64,000 nt of DNA from Acinetobacter sp. ANC 4169 (lineage in GTDB: Bacteria > Pseudomonadota > Gammaproteobacteria > Pseudomonadales > Moraxellaceae), in contig NZ_NEGE01000012.1 in assembly GCF_002135355.1 (NCBI RefSeq), positions 1 through 64,000 on the forward strand. Direction: 5' to 3'. The stretch's first letter is position 1; each line of letters opens with the position of its first letter. Shown in pieces: positions 36,094-45,839 of this stretch. The position numbers were made by a program, and so were the translations under genes. Below the pieces are notes generated by a model that did not search any database, had not been told where the DNA came from, and saw only the letters and a program-made list of their open reading frames with translations.

Positions 36094-36834
36094 ATGTTGA
36101 TGTTTAGAAATACCACGGCAGACACAGCACCATCGAAAAATGCTGTTGAATTTAAACGTGGTGTCAAAACATCAGTACCCCTGTTGCTGGGAATTATCCC
36201 TTTTGCCTTAGTCTTGGGAGCACAGGCGACTCAAAAAGGCTTTTCTACGCTCGAAGTGTCTTTACTGACCGGTCTGAATTTTGCCGGCGGTTCCGAATTT
36301 GCCATATTAGAAATGTGGAGCAATCCCCCTAACATTGTCATGCTGATGTTCATTACCTTTTTAGTAAATAGCCGGCATTTACTGATGGGTGCAAGCCTCG
36401 CCCCCTATTTACGCCATCTGCCCAACAAAACCGTTTTTCCAGCTCTGTTTTTTATGGTGGATGAAAGCTGGGCGGTAAGTTTGGCAGATGCACAAAACAA
36501 ACAAAGCCGGTTGGGATATCAGCGTGCCTTTAGCATGATGTTTTATGCCGGGCTTTGTTTTGCTCTCTACCTGATGTGGGTCGGCTTTACTTCATTAGGT
36601 GCAGTTATTGGGCCAGTATTAGGTGACATTAGCCGTTTCGGTTTCGACATGGCCTTTCCTGCGGTTTTTTTAGTGTTATTACGCAGCATGTGGAAAGGTA
36701 TTCGAGCTGCACGCCCATGGTTGGTGAGCTTAATCACTGCTGCGCTGGCTTATTTATATTTGCCTTCAGGCTGGTATGTTCCTATTGGTGCAATCAGCGG
36801 CATTGTTTTCAGCCTTCTTTTTAATCGGAGATGA
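36094..36834 (+). CDS. azlC: AzlC: large subunit of branched-chain amino acid exporter
   Basis: 246 residues from ATG 36094 (a TTG at 36025 would give 269). About six membrane helices; the AzlC signature is visible as F-K-R-G-V-K-T-S-V-P-L-L-L-G-I-I-P-F-A and N-S-R-H-L-L-M-G-A-S-L. With AzlD it exports leucine, isoleucine, valine or their analogues. The downstream azlD begins four bases after its stop. Divergent from an Lrp-type regulator. Confidence 0.9.
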   Translation: MLMFRNTTADTAPSKNAVEFKRGVKTSVPLLLGIIPFALVLGAQATQKGFSTLEVSLLTGLNFAGGSEFAILEMWSNPPNIVMLMFITFLVNSRHLLMGASLAPYLRHLPNKTVFPALFFMVDESWAVSLADAQNKQSRLGYQRAFSMMFYAGLCFALYLMWVGFTSLGAVIGPVLGDISRFGFDMAFPAVFLVLLRSMWKGIRAARPWLVSLITAALAYLYLPSGWYVPIGAISGIVFSLLFNRR

Positions 36835-36837
36835 AGC

Positions 36838-37137
36838 ATGATTGATTCAGCCACTTTCATTGCCATCATCTTTATTGCTGCAACCACCTATCTGACGCGT
36901 ATTCTGGGCTATGTTTTACTCAAGAATAGAACGCTCACAAATAAGCAACGCCAAATTATGCAGGTTGTGCCTGGCTGCGTGCTGATCTCGGTTATTGCAC
37001 CGTATTTTGTTAAAGACAACCCTGCAGATATGATTGCAATTGTCATTACCCTGCTAGCAGCATCGCGTTTTTCTTTATTGCCTACGGTGGCCATAAGCAT
37101 GGCATCTGCCGCAGTTTTAAGAATGCTGCTGATATAA
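36838..37137 (+). CDS. azlD: AzlD: small subunit of branched-chain amino acid exporter
   Basis: 99 residues with three to four helices and the AzlD motif T-Y-L-T-R-I-L-G-Y; V-V-P-G-C-V-L-I-S-V-I-A-P-Y-F lies in the middle. It starts four bases after azlC, so the two are cotranscribed and form one transporter. Confidence 0.9.
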   Translation: MIDSATFIAIIFIAATTYLTRILGYVLLKNRTLTNKQRQIMQVVPGCVLISVIAPYFVKDNPADMIAIVITLLAASRFSLLPTVAISMASAAVLRMLLI

Positions 37138-37160
37138 AGCAAATTCGTAAGAAATTATAG

Positions 37161-37475
37161 CTATAGCAAGGGTTTATCGGTAGAACTGACTTTTGCCAAT
37201 ATCCCGACCAATTCAGCATTTTGTGATTCAACCTGACTCAGTTTAGTGGTGGTCTTCTCAATCACTTCTTGCTGAATATGCATTTTCTTTGCCAGATCCT
37301 GCATAATTTCCAGAGTTTTTTTAAGATTTTCTTCCAGATGAATCACTTTTGTTTCCAATTGCTGATTCAACTGAATTTCACTGAGAGCAGCACCTTGATT
37401 GGTAAATTGTGCCCAAATCAAAAAGATCACCGCTACGGCTAAAAGGAAAATGAATCCCCATATAAATATCAACAT
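37161..37475 (-). CDS. Single-pass membrane protein with coiled coil, unknown
   Basis: 104 residues. An N-terminal helix (~1-23, L-I-F-I-W-G-F-I-F-L-L-A-V-A-V-I-F-L-I-W) precedes a long predicted coiled coil (~32-90, for example L-N-Q-Q-L-E-T-K-V-I-H-L-E-E-N-L-K-K). The layout is like FtsB/FtsL or phage spanin-type proteins but no family motif is seen. Function unknown. Convergent with azlD. Confidence 0.6.
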   Translation of the reverse strand: MLIFIWGFIFLLAVAVIFLIWAQFTNQGAALSEIQLNQQLETKVIHLEENLKKTLEIMQDLAKKMHIQQEVIEKTTTKLSQVESQNAELVGILAKVSSTDKPLL

Positions 37476-37871
37476 AAGTGTGCTGCCCGTGTTAGTGATT
37501 CATGACTGATTCTTGCCGTGAATCAATGAGTTAAATTTAAAAAAGCTTATAATTTTCAAAAAGATTATAAAATTAACCGTACTGGAATTGTATTTATTAT
37601 AAGCATTATTATGCGTCGACTTCGAGTCGCTAATCCTCTGCCACTTCTCAATAATCTAATAATAAATGGAAGTCCATGGCAGTCTATTCATCCTACTCAA
37701 GGCAAGATCTTTACTCAACAATAAATCGACCATTCGAACAAATTGATAATAATTGAGCTACAGGTCTCACTATTTACACCCACACACTATGCAATTCGAT
37801 CACTTTCGAAAGTAGCAAGATGAAAAAACTCATCTCACTCACAATCATCTTTAAATAAAGGCTTGGATTAT
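37476..37871. other. 396-base intergenic region, nothing clear
   Basis: AT-rich, no ORF with a ribosome binding site. A short perfect odd palindrome, CGACT-TCG-AGTCG, lies near 37617-37629; no promoter or terminator was recognised with confidence. It separates epd from the coiled-coil protein gene. Confidence 0.4.
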
Positions 37872-38897
37872 TTATCGGGTAAATGACTCACATAAATCCA
37901 GCAAGCGATTCGCATACCCCCATTCGTTGTCATACCAGGCAAAAACTTTGGCCTGATGTCCAACCACCATAGTTTGGCTCAAATCCACAATCAACGAATA
38001 AGGCGAATGATTAAAATCGGATGAAACCAGCGGTTCATCGGTGACATCCATAATTTCCGCATACTCCTGACGTGCCGACTTGATTAAAATCTCATTAATT
38101 TTATGCGCAGTAATATGCGACTGTGCAACAAAAGTGAGGTCAATGGCAGCAACATTAATGGTCGGTACACGTATGGAATATCCATCTATCCGTTCTTCCA
38201 TTTTCGGCATCACACGTTTTAATGCGGCCAATGCCGAAGATGTGGTGGGGATAATATTGTGACCTGAAGCACGGGCACGGCGTAAATCACGGTGTGCATG
38301 ATCCAGCACCGACTGATCTGCCGTAACCGCATGAATTTCTGTCATCAGTGCAGTATCGATTCCAAAAGCATCATCAATAATTTTAACTAAAGGAACCAAG
38401 GCTTGTGTGGTACAGGATACACTGGAAATAATCCGGTCTGTGGCTTTGACTTCATGATGGTTTACCCCATACACAATGGCAGCATCGACACTGTCAAAAG
38501 GCGCAGCGCCAATAATCACCCGTTTTGCGCCTGCGCTAATATGGCCTGTTGCTGCTGCACGCGAACGGAATAAACCGGTACATTCCAGCACCACATCAAT
38601 ATTTAAGTCCTTCCAAGGCAGGCTTTCAGGCTGTTGCTGACAAAAGACCTGTACTTTTAATTGCGCCAGTCCGGCCGAAATATGTAAAAAAATCTGCTCA
38701 TCTTGCAAAAGCACTTCGACCTTGCCCTTAAAGCGTCCATGCGTGCTGTCGTATTTGAATAAGTGAACCAGCGTCTCTACATCTGCAATATCGTTAATGG
38801 CCACGATATCAAAATGAAAATCTTTAGGATTTTCAAACCAAGCCCGTAATACATTGCGACCAATTCGCCCGAAACCATTAATGGCTACTCGTTGCAT
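37872..38897 (-). CDS. epd: Erythrose-4-phosphate/glyceraldehyde-3-phosphate dehydrogenase family
   Basis: 341 residues with the GAPDH fold: NAD-binding V-A-I-N-G-F-G-R-I-G-R-N-V-L-R, catalytic Cys in S-V-S-C-T-T-Q-A, and catalytic His in E-I-H-A-V-T-A-D-Q. D-L-R-R-A-R-A, S-S-D-F-N-H-S-P-Y-S and W-Y-D-N-E-W-G-Y-A-N-R favour E4P dehydrogenase (Epd, on the pyridoxal-phosphate route) over glycolytic GAPDH. The Asn that normally follows C-T-T is Gln here. AAGGA precedes the ATG. No gapA, pgk or fba is adjacent, so specificity remains open. Confidence 0.8.
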   Translation of the reverse strand: MQRVAINGFGRIGRNVLRAWFENPKDFHFDIVAINDIADVETLVHLFKYDSTHGRFKGKVEVLLQDEQIFLHISAGLAQLKVQVFCQQQPESLPWKDLNIDVVLECTGLFRSRAAATGHISAGAKRVIIGAAPFDSVDAAIVYGVNHHEVKATDRIISSVSCTTQALVPLVKIIDDAFGIDTALMTEIHAVTADQSVLDHAHRDLRRARASGHNIIPTTSSALAALKRVMPKMEERIDGYSIRVPTINVAAIDLTFVAQSHITAHKINEILIKSARQEYAEIMDVTDEPLVSSDFNHSPYSLIVDLSQTMVVGHQAKVFAWYDNEWGYANRLLDLCESFTR

Positions 38898-39185
38898 TAG
38901 ATATCCTTAACTCTTGGGTAGATGTAAACACACCTCTATGTTAATGGATTTTAACCAGATACCGATACCATTTCTGCTGGTGTATTTATGAAATATCTAA
39001 GCAATAAGGGTTTCAGCCTGCTTATTTTGCTTCAAATTTTATTAAGACCAGGCTACTTCAAAATATTTACTTCACTTTTCATTTATTTTATATCTTATGC
39101 CTATACCTGTATTTAGCTTATAAATTGAATGCAAGAACCCTAAATACAGCTTAAATAGAATTGTGATTAATTCGCCTGAAAGTGA
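38898..39185. other. Intergenic region between epd and the alaS promoter
   Basis: AT-rich, about 290 bases. It holds a 42-codon hydrophobic ORF on the plus strand (38988) without a ribosome binding site, judged to be chance. No other feature recognised. Confidence 0.4.
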
Positions 39186-39214
39186 TTGGTGCATGCGGCT
39201 TTTTCCGTTATACT
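39186..39214 (+). promoter_or_regulatory. Putative sigma-70 promoter for alaS-lysC
   Basis: TTGGTG (39186-39191), a 17-base spacer and TATACT (39209-39214); transcription would start near 39221, ~100 bases before alaS. Confidence 0.6.
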
Positions 39215-39334
39215 TTAGCGTTTTAAAATTTTAAGCCAGTATCTCAAGCCAGCTTTATAAAAGTAAGACTTGCTTGACATGCTATTAGCCAAATACAAGA
39301 TTTATGGAGTGACTTGGTTGTGAGTACTCGTTTT

Positions 39335-42013
39335 ATGACATCAGCTGAAATTCGCGAAGCTTTTTTAAGCTATTTTGAATCGCAAGGGCATACACGTGTC
39401 GCGTCGAGTTCTCTGGTTCCTGCCAACGACCCAACATTATTGTTCACCAACGCTGGTATGAACCAGTTCAAAGACTGCTTCCTCGGTCTTGAAAAACGTG
39501 ATTATGTTCGCGCAACATCTTCACAAAAATGTGTACGTGCCGGCGGTAAACACAACGACTTAGACAACGTTGGTTATACTGCACGTCACCATACCTTTTT
39601 TGAAATGTTAGGTAACTTCTCTTTTGGTGACTACTTCAAGCGTGATGCGATCAAATTTGCCTGGGATTTCTTAACTGGCGACAAATGGTTAGCGCTTCCT
39701 AAAGATAAATTATACGCAACTGTTTATCACACCGATGACGAAGCTTTTGACATCTGGAACAAAGAGATCGGTTTAGATGCTAGCCGCATTATCCGCATTG
39801 GCGATAACAAAGGCGAAAAATACGCATCAGACAACTTCTGGGCTATGGGTGATACTGGCCCTTGTGGGCCATGTTCTGAAATTTTCTTTGACCATGGAGA
39901 CCACATCTGGGGTGGCTTACCGGGTACTCCTGAAGAAGATGGCGACCGTTTCATCGAAATCTGGAACAACGTATTCATGCAGTTCAACCGTACTGCTGAT
40001 GGCGTACTGCATCCTCTTCCAGCACCTTCTGTTGATACAGGTATGGGCTTAGAACGTATTTCTGCAGTTCTACAACATGTCAACTCAAACTACGAAATCG
40101 ATCTATTCCAGCATGTATTAAAAGGTGCTGCTGAAATCATTGGTCTAGATACCACTGAAATTGAAGCTGCTGCAAAAGCTGCAAACAAACCAGTGGAATA
40201 CCCCGCTTCTCTTAAAGTAGTTGCCGACCATGCACGCTCATGCTGCTTCCTGATTGCAGATGGCGTGAACCCTTCTAACGAAGGTCGTGGTTATGTGCTA
40301 CGTCGTATCATCCGCCGCGCAGTTCGTCACGGTAACAAATTGGGTGCGACTGGTTCATTCTTCTACAAAATGTTGCAACCTTTGATTGATGTCATGGGTG
40401 CTGCATATCCTGAACTTGCAACTAACCAGGCACGCATCGAAGCACAGCTTCTGAAAGAAGAAGAACAATTCGCGAAAACTTTAGAGCAAGGCTTGAAATT
40501 GCTTGAAGGCGAATTGGCGAGCCTTAAAGGTTCTGTGATTCCTGGCGCAACAGTATTCAAACTGTACGACACTTACGGCTTCCCGACTGACTTGACTGCT
40601 GACATCGCACGTGAACGTGAATTAAGCATTGATGAAGCTGGTTTTGAAGTTGAAATGGCTGCACAACGTCAACGTGCACGTGATGCAGGTAAATTTGCCA
40701 TCGACTACAACAGCATTGTAAAAGTTGAAGGTGAAACCCAGTTCGAAGGTTATGAAGCCACTCAAGCTCAAGGTCAAATTGTTGCAATCTACAAAGATGG
40801 CGAACAAGTTGAAGAGGCTCATGAAGGCGACGAAGCGCTGATCGTATTGAACCAGACACCTTTCTATGCAGAAAGTGGCGGTCAAATCGGTGATACAGGG
40901 ATCTTCAAAAACGATACCGGTATCTTCGAAGTTCAGGATACCAAGAAATCTGGTGGCGCTTTTGTTCACCAAGGTATTGTGACCATGGGTAGCTTAAAAG
41001 CCACTCAATCTGTTGAAGCCATTGTAAAAGCAGACATTCGTGAAGCAACTGCACGCAACCACTCTGCAACTCACTTGTTGCATGCTGCCCTTCGTCAAGT
41101 GCTCGGCGCACATGTACAACAAAAAGGTTCATTGGTTGCATCTGACATCTTACGTTTTGACTTTGCCAATGATCAGCCGGTAACTTTCGAACAGCTACAA
41201 CAAGTTGAACGTATTGTAAACCGTGAAGTGATTGCCAACACTGCTGTTTCTACTGAACTTTTAGACATCGAAGCTGCCAAAGAAAAAGGCGCGATGATGT
41301 TGTTCGGTGAAAAATATGGTGACGAAGTTCGTGTACTTTCTATGGGTTCAATTAAAGACGAGAAAAACTTCTCGATTGAACTTTGTGGTGGTATTCACGT
41401 TAAACGCACCGGTGATATCGGTCTGTTTAAAATCACTTCTGAAGGTGGTGTTGCAGCAGGTGTACGTCGTATTGAAGCAGTAACCGGTACTAAAGCGGTT
41501 GAAGTCGTACAAAAAGCGGATAGCGATATTCAGCACATCAACAGCGTGTTAAAAGCACAAAAAGATCAAACGATTGAAAAAGTTGAAGCAACTGTTGAAA
41601 CTGCACATCAATTGCAAAAACAGATTGAGCAATTAAACCAAAAATTGGCGAACTTCCAGGCAGCTGAACTTTTAAGCCAAGTTCAAACTATTGCTGGTCG
41701 TTCAACACTTATTACCACTGTTCAAGGTATGGATGCAAAATCGCTTCGCAACCTGCACGATGGTGTGAAGTCTAAATTAGACAACGCAGTGATTGTTCTT
41801 GCCGCTGTAGAGGGCGACAAAGTTAGCCTTCTTGCTTCAGTAGCAAAAGACTTCACTGCTTCTATTAAAGCGGGTGACATCATCAAACACTTGGCTACCG
41901 AGCTGGGTGGTAAAGGTGGTGGTAAACCTGACTTGGCACAAGGTGGCGCGCCACTTAACGAGAAGTTTGCAACAGTGATGGCAGATTTAACTGCCTGGCT
42001 TGAAGCAAAATAA
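39335..42013 (+). CDS. alaS: Alanyl-tRNA synthetase
   Basis: Charges tRNA-Ala and edits mischarged Ser and Gly; cytosolic. About 892 residues: class-II core ([25 protein letters not shown]), an editing domain with zinc-type motif H-S-A-T-H-L-L-H and later C-G-G-I-H-V, and a coiled C-terminal domain. The start is debatable: ATG 39335 gives the familiar [10 protein letters not shown], but a GGAG site lies better for GTG 39320 or TTG 39314, adding 5-7 residues. lysC follows 66 bases later; the alaS-lysC-csrA order is typical of the group. Confidence 0.97.
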   Translation: MTSAEIREAFLSYFESQGHTRVASSSLVPANDPTLLFTNAGMNQFKDCFLGLEKRDYVRATSSQKCVRAGGKHNDLDNVGYTARHHTFFEMLGNFSFGDYFKRDAIKFAWDFLTGDKWLALPKDKLYATVYHTDDEAFDIWNKEIGLDASRIIRIGDNKGEKYASDNFWAMGDTGPCGPCSEIFFDHGDHIWGGLPGTPEEDGDRFIEIWNNVFMQFNRTADGVLHPLPAPSVDTGMGLERISAVLQHVNSNYEIDLFQHVLKGAAEIIGLDTTEIEAAAKAANKPVEYPASLKVVADHARSCCFLIADGVNPSNEGRGYVLRRIIRRAVRHGNKLGATGSFFYKMLQPLIDVMGAAYPELATNQARIEAQLLKEEEQFAKTLEQGLKLLEGELASLKGSVIPGATVFKLYDTYGFPTDLTADIARERELSIDEAGFEVEMAAQRQRARDAGKFAIDYNSIVKVEGETQFEGYEATQAQGQIVAIYKDGEQVEEAHEGDEALIVLNQTPFYAESGGQIGDTGIFKNDTGIFEVQDTKKSGGAFVHQGIVTMGSLKATQSVEAIVKADIREATARNHSATHLLHAALRQVLGAHVQQKGSLVASDILRFDFANDQPVTFEQLQQVERIVNREVIANTAVSTELLDIEAAKEKGAMMLFGEKYGDEVRVLSMGSIKDEKNFSIELCGGIHVKRTGDIGLFKITSEGGVAAGVRRIEAVTGTKAVEVVQKADSDIQHINSVLKAQKDQTIEKVEATVETAHQLQKQIEQLNQKLANFQAAELLSQVQTIAGRSTLITTVQGMDAKSLRNLHDGVKSKLDNAVIVLAAVEGDKVSLLASVAKDFTASIKAGDIIKHLATELGGKGGGKPDLAQGGAPLNEKFATVMADLTAWLEAK

Positions 42014-42079
42014 AACTTCACTTTTTGTGTAACTGATCCTGAAAAGGTAATTCAGGATCATGGCTTTTATGGAACAACT

Positions 42080-43360
42080 ATGGCATTAATCGTTCAAAAA
42101 TATGGCGGTACCTCAATGGGTACTCCCGAGCGCATTTTAAATGTTGCTCGTCGTGTAAAGCGCTGGCATGACCACGGCCACAAGGTAGTAGTGGTTGTAT
42201 CAGCAATGAGTGGCGAAACCAATCGTCTGCTTGCTTTAGCGAAGGCCATTACCGAAACCCCTGATCCACGTGAATTAGACCAGATGGTGTCTACAGGTGA
42301 ACAGGTTACGATTTCTATGTTAGCGATGGCGCTTAACTCTATTGGAGTAGAAGCAAAATCACTTACTGGTCGCCAGGTTGGCATTAAAACCGACAGCGCA
42401 TTTAACAAAGCCCGTATTGAATCTATTGATACTGACGTATTAACTGAAAACCTCGATGCCGGCCGTGTACTTGTGGTTGCCGGCTTCCAGGGTTTTGACG
42501 AATTTGGCAACACAACCACTTTAGGTCGTGGTGGTTCTGACACTTCAGGTGTGGCACTTGCTGCTGCATTAAAAGCTGATGAATGCCAAATTTACACAGA
42601 CGTTGATGGCGTATATACCACCGACCCACGTGTTGCACCAAAAGCCAAAAAAGTAGACCGTATTTCATTTGAAGAAATGCTGGAAATGGCTTCGCTTGGT
42701 TCAAAAGTATTACAAATTCGTTCTGTTGAATTTGCCGGTAAATATCAAGTACCTTTACGTGTACTTTCAAGCTTCGACAATGACACCGATGGCGCATTTG
42801 ACGAAGAATTTAAACAAAACGTAGGCACACTAATTACGACTGAATTGGAAGACAACATGGAACAGCCAATTATCTCTGGAATCGCGTTTAACCGTGACGA
42901 AGCAAAATTGACTATTTTGGGCGTGCCTGACCTGCCTGGCATTGCATCCAAAATCCTGGCGCCAATCGGTGCAGCGAATATCGAAGTCGACATGATCATC
43001 CAGAATGTGGAAGAAGATGGTACCACTGACTTCACTTTCACGGTCAACCGTGGTGAGTTCACTAAAGCAAAGACAATTCTGGAGCAAACTGCGAAAGAAA
43101 TTGGTGCACGTGAAGTTGCGACTCGCTCAGACATCGTTAAAGTGTCTATCGTCGGTGTAGGTATGCGTTCACATGCCGGCGTGGCAAGCAAAATGTTTAC
43201 TGCTCTAGCTGAAGAAGGTATTAACATCTTGATGATTTCAACTTCAGAAATCAAAATTTCTGTGATCATTGAAGAAAATTATTTAGAACTTGCTGTGCGC
43301 ACTCTTCACACGGCTTTCGGTTTAGACCGTGAATCTGGCGAATCAAGCGCGCGTGCTTAA
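42080..43360 (+). CDS. lysC: Aspartate kinase
   Basis: Phosphorylates aspartate, the entry to Lys, Met, Thr and cell-wall diaminopimelate synthesis. 426 residues: N-terminal V-Q-K-Y-G-G-T-S-M-G, the substrate motif T-L-G-R-G-G-S-D-T-S and, after residue ~265, two ACT domains (L-G-V-P-D-L-P-G-I-A-S-K-I and V-G-V-G-M-R-S-H-A-G-V-A), which bind feedback inhibitors. An internal start may yield a separate regulatory subunit as in related beta-type enzymes; this was not verified. A perfect hairpin follows. Confidence 0.97.
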   Translation: MALIVQKYGGTSMGTPERILNVARRVKRWHDHGHKVVVVVSAMSGETNRLLALAKAITETPDPRELDQMVSTGEQVTISMLAMALNSIGVEAKSLTGRQVGIKTDSAFNKARIESIDTDVLTENLDAGRVLVVAGFQGFDEFGNTTTLGRGGSDTSGVALAAALKADECQIYTDVDGVYTTDPRVAPKAKKVDRISFEEMLEMASLGSKVLQIRSVEFAGKYQVPLRVLSSFDNDTDGAFDEEFKQNVGTLITTELEDNMEQPIISGIAFNRDEAKLTILGVPDLPGIASKILAPIGAANIEVDMIIQNVEEDGTTDFTFTVNRGEFTKAKTILEQTAKEIGAREVATRSDIVKVSIVGVGMRSHAGVASKMFTALAEEGINILMISTSEIKISVIIEENYLELAVRTLHTAFGLDRESGESSARA

Positions 43361-43418
43361 TTTGTAGTAGCAAATTTCTGATCATTGTTGAACAATATTT
43401 GCGAAATACTACAAAAAG

Positions 43419-43456
43419 AACAGAGCCACTATAGTTTTTTTTATAGTGGCTCTGTT
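43419..43456 (+). terminator. Strong hairpin after lysC
   Basis: Fifteen perfect base pairs (AACAGAGCCACTATA / TATAGTGGCTCTGTT). The eight-base loop holds seven T; little T tract follows. It is probably the end of the alaS-lysC transcript and separates it from csrA. Confidence 0.75.
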
Positions 43457-43607
43457 ATATTTGAAACCGAGAATTTTAAAATATTAATGAAATGTATCCT
43501 GTTAAGCTTTTGACAGATTCATTCTGTTAATATTTTGTTTGATATAAGGTTGTGTTTTTTAAAATTTAAAATCAATTGCACGTTTAGCGTTTTGCAAGGA
43601 GATAAAC

Positions 43608-43871
43608 ATGCTGATTCTAACCCGACGTGTCGGTGAAACATTAATGATTGGGGATCAAGTCAGTGTAACTGTGCTTGGCGTAAAAGGTAATCAGGTTCGT
43701 ATTGGCGTAAATGCTCCAAAAGAAGTATCTGTTCATCGTGAAGAAATTTATCAACGAATTCAACATGAGCGCGCTATGCACGAACACCTGCAACACCTTG
43801 ATCAGGATTATCAGCCTTCTTTTGAAGAAGATAATTTCCCACAGAATACCCAGAATGACTTTAATCGTTAA
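43608..43871 (+). CDS. csrA: Carbon storage regulator CsrA (RsmA)
   Basis: Homodimeric RNA-binding protein that blocks or stabilises translation by binding GGA motifs in mRNA leaders. 87 residues: the core [15 protein letters not shown] and the RNA-contact region V-S-V-H-R-E-E-I-Y (Arg44) are intact. The ~25-residue tail after the core is longer than in E. coli CsrA (61) and is rich in Gln, Asn and His. A strong AAGGAG site precedes the ATG. Terminator at 43892, converging with rnhB. Confidence 0.97.
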   Translation: MLILTRRVGETLMIGDQVSVTVLGVKGNQVRIGVNAPKEVSVHREEIYQRIQHERAMHEHLQHLDQDYQPSFEEDNFPQNTQNDFNR

Positions 43872-43891
43872 ACATTAAAGATTGTTCTAAT

Positions 43892-43913
43892 AAAGCGGCT
43901 ATATAGCCGCTTT
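43892..43913. terminator. Bidirectional terminator between csrA and rnhB
   Basis: Perfect 22-base palindrome with arms AAAGCGGCTAT / ATAGCCGCTTT. Confidence 0.85.
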
Positions 43914-43928
43914 AAATTTATCTACTGC

Positions 43929-44507
43929 TTATTTCTGTTCCAGCAAGGCCAAAGCCTTTTTAACCGGTGCATAACTACGACGATGCTGATCAATCACACC
44001 ATGTTCAGCAATGGCTTCAAAATGGGCTTTGGTTGGATAACCCTTGTGTTTGGCAAAACCAAAGTGCGGATATTGCTGATCCAGCACAACCATTTCACGG
44101 TCACGGGTTACTTTTGCCAGAATACTGGCTGCTGAAATTTCTGCATGTAGCGCATCCCCACCCACGACAGCATCACAGCTCATCGCTAAGCCTTGTGGGA
44201 CTTTATTGCCATCTACCAGTACATGCTCTGGCTGAAGCTGCAAAGCCTCCACAGCGCGACGCATAGCCAACAAAGACGCTTGGAGAATATTGATCTCATC
44301 TATTTCTTCATGACTGGCTTCAGCAATGGCCCAGGCCAAGGCTTTCTCTTGTATTTCTATAAATAATTTTTCACGCTTTTTTTCGCTGAGTTTTTTAGAG
44401 TCATTCAAACCTTCAATCGGATTATTGGGATCTAAAATAACCGCAGCCGCAACCACCGAACCAACCAAGGGACCACGCCCCGCTTCATCTACACCCGCAA
44501 TTTTCAT
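43929..44507 (-). CDS. rnhB: Ribonuclease HII
   Basis: Cleaves the RNA strand of RNA-DNA hybrids and single ribonucleotides in DNA. 192 residues: [11 protein letters not shown] (catalytic D-E), V-L-V-D-G-N-K and V-V-G-G-D-A. ATG 44507 is preceded by AGGTAAAGCG; the open frame beyond it only encodes the upstream terminator. In many relatives rnhB follows lpxB; here it is detached, starting 15 bases after a terminator on its own strand. Confidence 0.95.
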   Translation of the reverse strand: MKIAGVDEAGRGPLVGSVVAAAVILDPNNPIEGLNDSKKLSEKKREKLFIEIQEKALAWAIAEASHEEIDEINILQASLLAMRRAVEALQLQPEHVLVDGNKVPQGLAMSCDAVVGGDALHAEISAASILAKVTRDREMVVLDQQYPHFGFAKHKGYPTKAHFEAIAEHGVIDQHRRSYAPVKKALALLEQK

Positions 44508-44522
44508 CAACGCTTTACCTAC

Positions 44523-44556
44523 AAAAAAAAAGAGGCTGAATAACATCAGCCTCTTT
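44523..44556 (-). terminator. Strong terminator after the Cys-motif lipoprotein gene
   Basis: Stem AAAGAGGCTGA / TCAGCCTCTTT, loop of six and a nine-base T run on the minus strand. Confidence 0.9.
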
Positions 44557-44581
44557 GATTTTAACACGGATTTAATTTGTA

Positions 44582-44968
44582 TTATTTCACAGCTTCAGCA
44601 ACACAAGCATTAATGGTTTTAGTCACTGCATTTGAAACAATGGTATTGCGCGCTGCCGGATCAATCGCAGCTGTAGCCAAATCGACTGCTGTTACGCTTT
44701 GTGGTGCTTTGTCACTAACACAACCACAAATTTCAGTCTGAATATTTTGCTTTTGAGTTGCAGTCATTAATTTCGTTGCATTCTGCCATGCAGGAATATT
44801 ATTCAACTCAGTCGTACATTTCGCATTAATTGCAATTTTAATTGCGGCAGTGCCGAGCTGCTGAGTTGCTGATTGCGTAGTAGATGTTGTGCCTGTAGTT
44901 GTATCCGTTGCTACACAAGCAGTTAAAGCCATAGCAAGAGGTGCAAGCACTGCAATTAATTTTTTCAC
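44582..44968 (-). CDS. Small lipoprotein with C-G-C-V-S-D motif
   Basis: 128 residues. Signal with lipobox A-L-T-A-C (Cys18), then a Thr/Ser/Gln-rich linker. The mature domain has Cys residues in [19 protein letters not shown] and N-A-C-V-A-E-A-V-K. The domain aligns with the gene at 45840 (same C-G-C-V-S-D, D-L-A and final C-x(3-5)-K). Four conserved Cys could form two disulphides in the periplasm. The function is unknown; a cytochrome b561 gene lies between the two paralogues. Confidence 0.75.
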   Translation of the reverse strand: MKKLIAVLAPLAMALTACVATDTTTGTTSTTQSATQQLGTAAIKIAINAKCTTELNNIPAWQNATKLMTATQKQNIQTEICGCVSDKAPQSVTAVDLATAAIDPAARNTIVSNAVTKTINACVAEAVK

Positions 44969-45206
44969 AGCTTAATCCTTGGGTATAAAATTTGTTGCGC
45001 ATATTTTGCCGAAACTTAGCCCAGGAAGAAATGTATATTTCAACTGAATTTTCCCCCACTCATCTTGCTTGATGTAAAAACACTCAATTTTCCAGTGTTG
45101 CAAGAAATATACGCTTCGTTCTATATTCATCATTTTTAATAATGTGTTATTTGATTAGCATACGCAGACTTTTAAAATGACATGTGGATATATTGGTATA
45201 AATAAC

Positions 45207-45761
45207 ATGAACAACACATCACAATACTATACGCGTACAGCGCAAATGCTGCATTGGCTCATGGCTGCTATTTTTATTGCCGCATGGGGCATTGGTTTTT
45301 ATAGCGGAAATTTTTTAAGTTATGAGGTCGATGGCAGCTTTAAAGGTCAGGTCATTAGCTTACATAAGAACATCGCCACCACCATTATCTTTCTGGTGCT
45401 GATTCGTATTTTTTGGCGCTATACCCATCCCGTTCCGGCACTGCCCGACAGCATGTCACCTTTCATGAAAGTCTTGGCACACGTGGGACATTTAGCCCTA
45501 TATATCATGTTACTGGCGCTCCCGATTACCGGCTGTTTGTTTAGCTGGAGTGCGGGACATCCGGCCCCTGTTTTATATTTATTTGAAATTCCACGCCTGG
45601 TACAAGAAGACCCTGACCTGTTAGCCATTGTTAAGCCTGTACACATTTATTTGTCCTGGTTTGCCGGTTTACTTGTCATCGGTCATATTGCAGCAGCATT
45701 GAAACATCATTTTATTGATAAAGATAATGTCTTGCGCAGCATGACCCGCCAAGCAAAATAA
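45207..45761 (+). CDS. Cytochrome b561-family membrane protein
   Basis: About 184 residues (ATG 45207; ATG 45177 would add ten). Four membrane helices with His in Q-M-L-H-W-L, I-S-L-H-K-N, L-A-H-V-G-H-L and K-P-V-H-I-Y-L-S-W, matching the two-heme b561 family that passes electrons from quinol, including superoxide oxidase CybB. Transcribed away from the lipoprotein and followed by a terminator at 45779. Confidence 0.88.
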   Translation: MNNTSQYYTRTAQMLHWLMAAIFIAAWGIGFYSGNFLSYEVDGSFKGQVISLHKNIATTIIFLVLIRIFWRYTHPVPALPDSMSPFMKVLAHVGHLALYIMLLALPITGCLFSWSAGHPAPVLYLFEIPRLVQEDPDLLAIVKPVHIYLSWFAGLLVIGHIAAALKHHFIDKDNVLRSMTRQAK

Positions 45762-45778
45762 TCTGCTCATGCCCAATA

Positions 45779-45817
45779 AAAAGCCGCATGAGTAACACCT
45801 CAACGCGGCTTTTTTTA
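45779..45817 (+). terminator. Terminator of the cytochrome b561 gene
   Basis: Stem AAGCCGC / GCGGCTT with a 17-base loop and seven T. Confidence 0.85.
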
Positions 45818-45839
45818 TAACCCAATTTATCGCTATCCA

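Noticed and set aside
37612..37640. GTCGACTTCGAGTCGC element resembling a tRNA arm or attachment site
   Set aside because: No full cloverleaf could be drawn and no integrase lies nearby; only a short palindrome remains.
38988..39116. 42-codon hydrophobic ORF upstream of alaS
   Set aside because: No ribosome binding site; hydrophobic residues follow from the T-rich sequence.
44508..44567. N-terminal extension of rnhB
   Set aside because: The extra codons are the terminator hairpin and T run of the preceding gene; the true start is ATG 44507.
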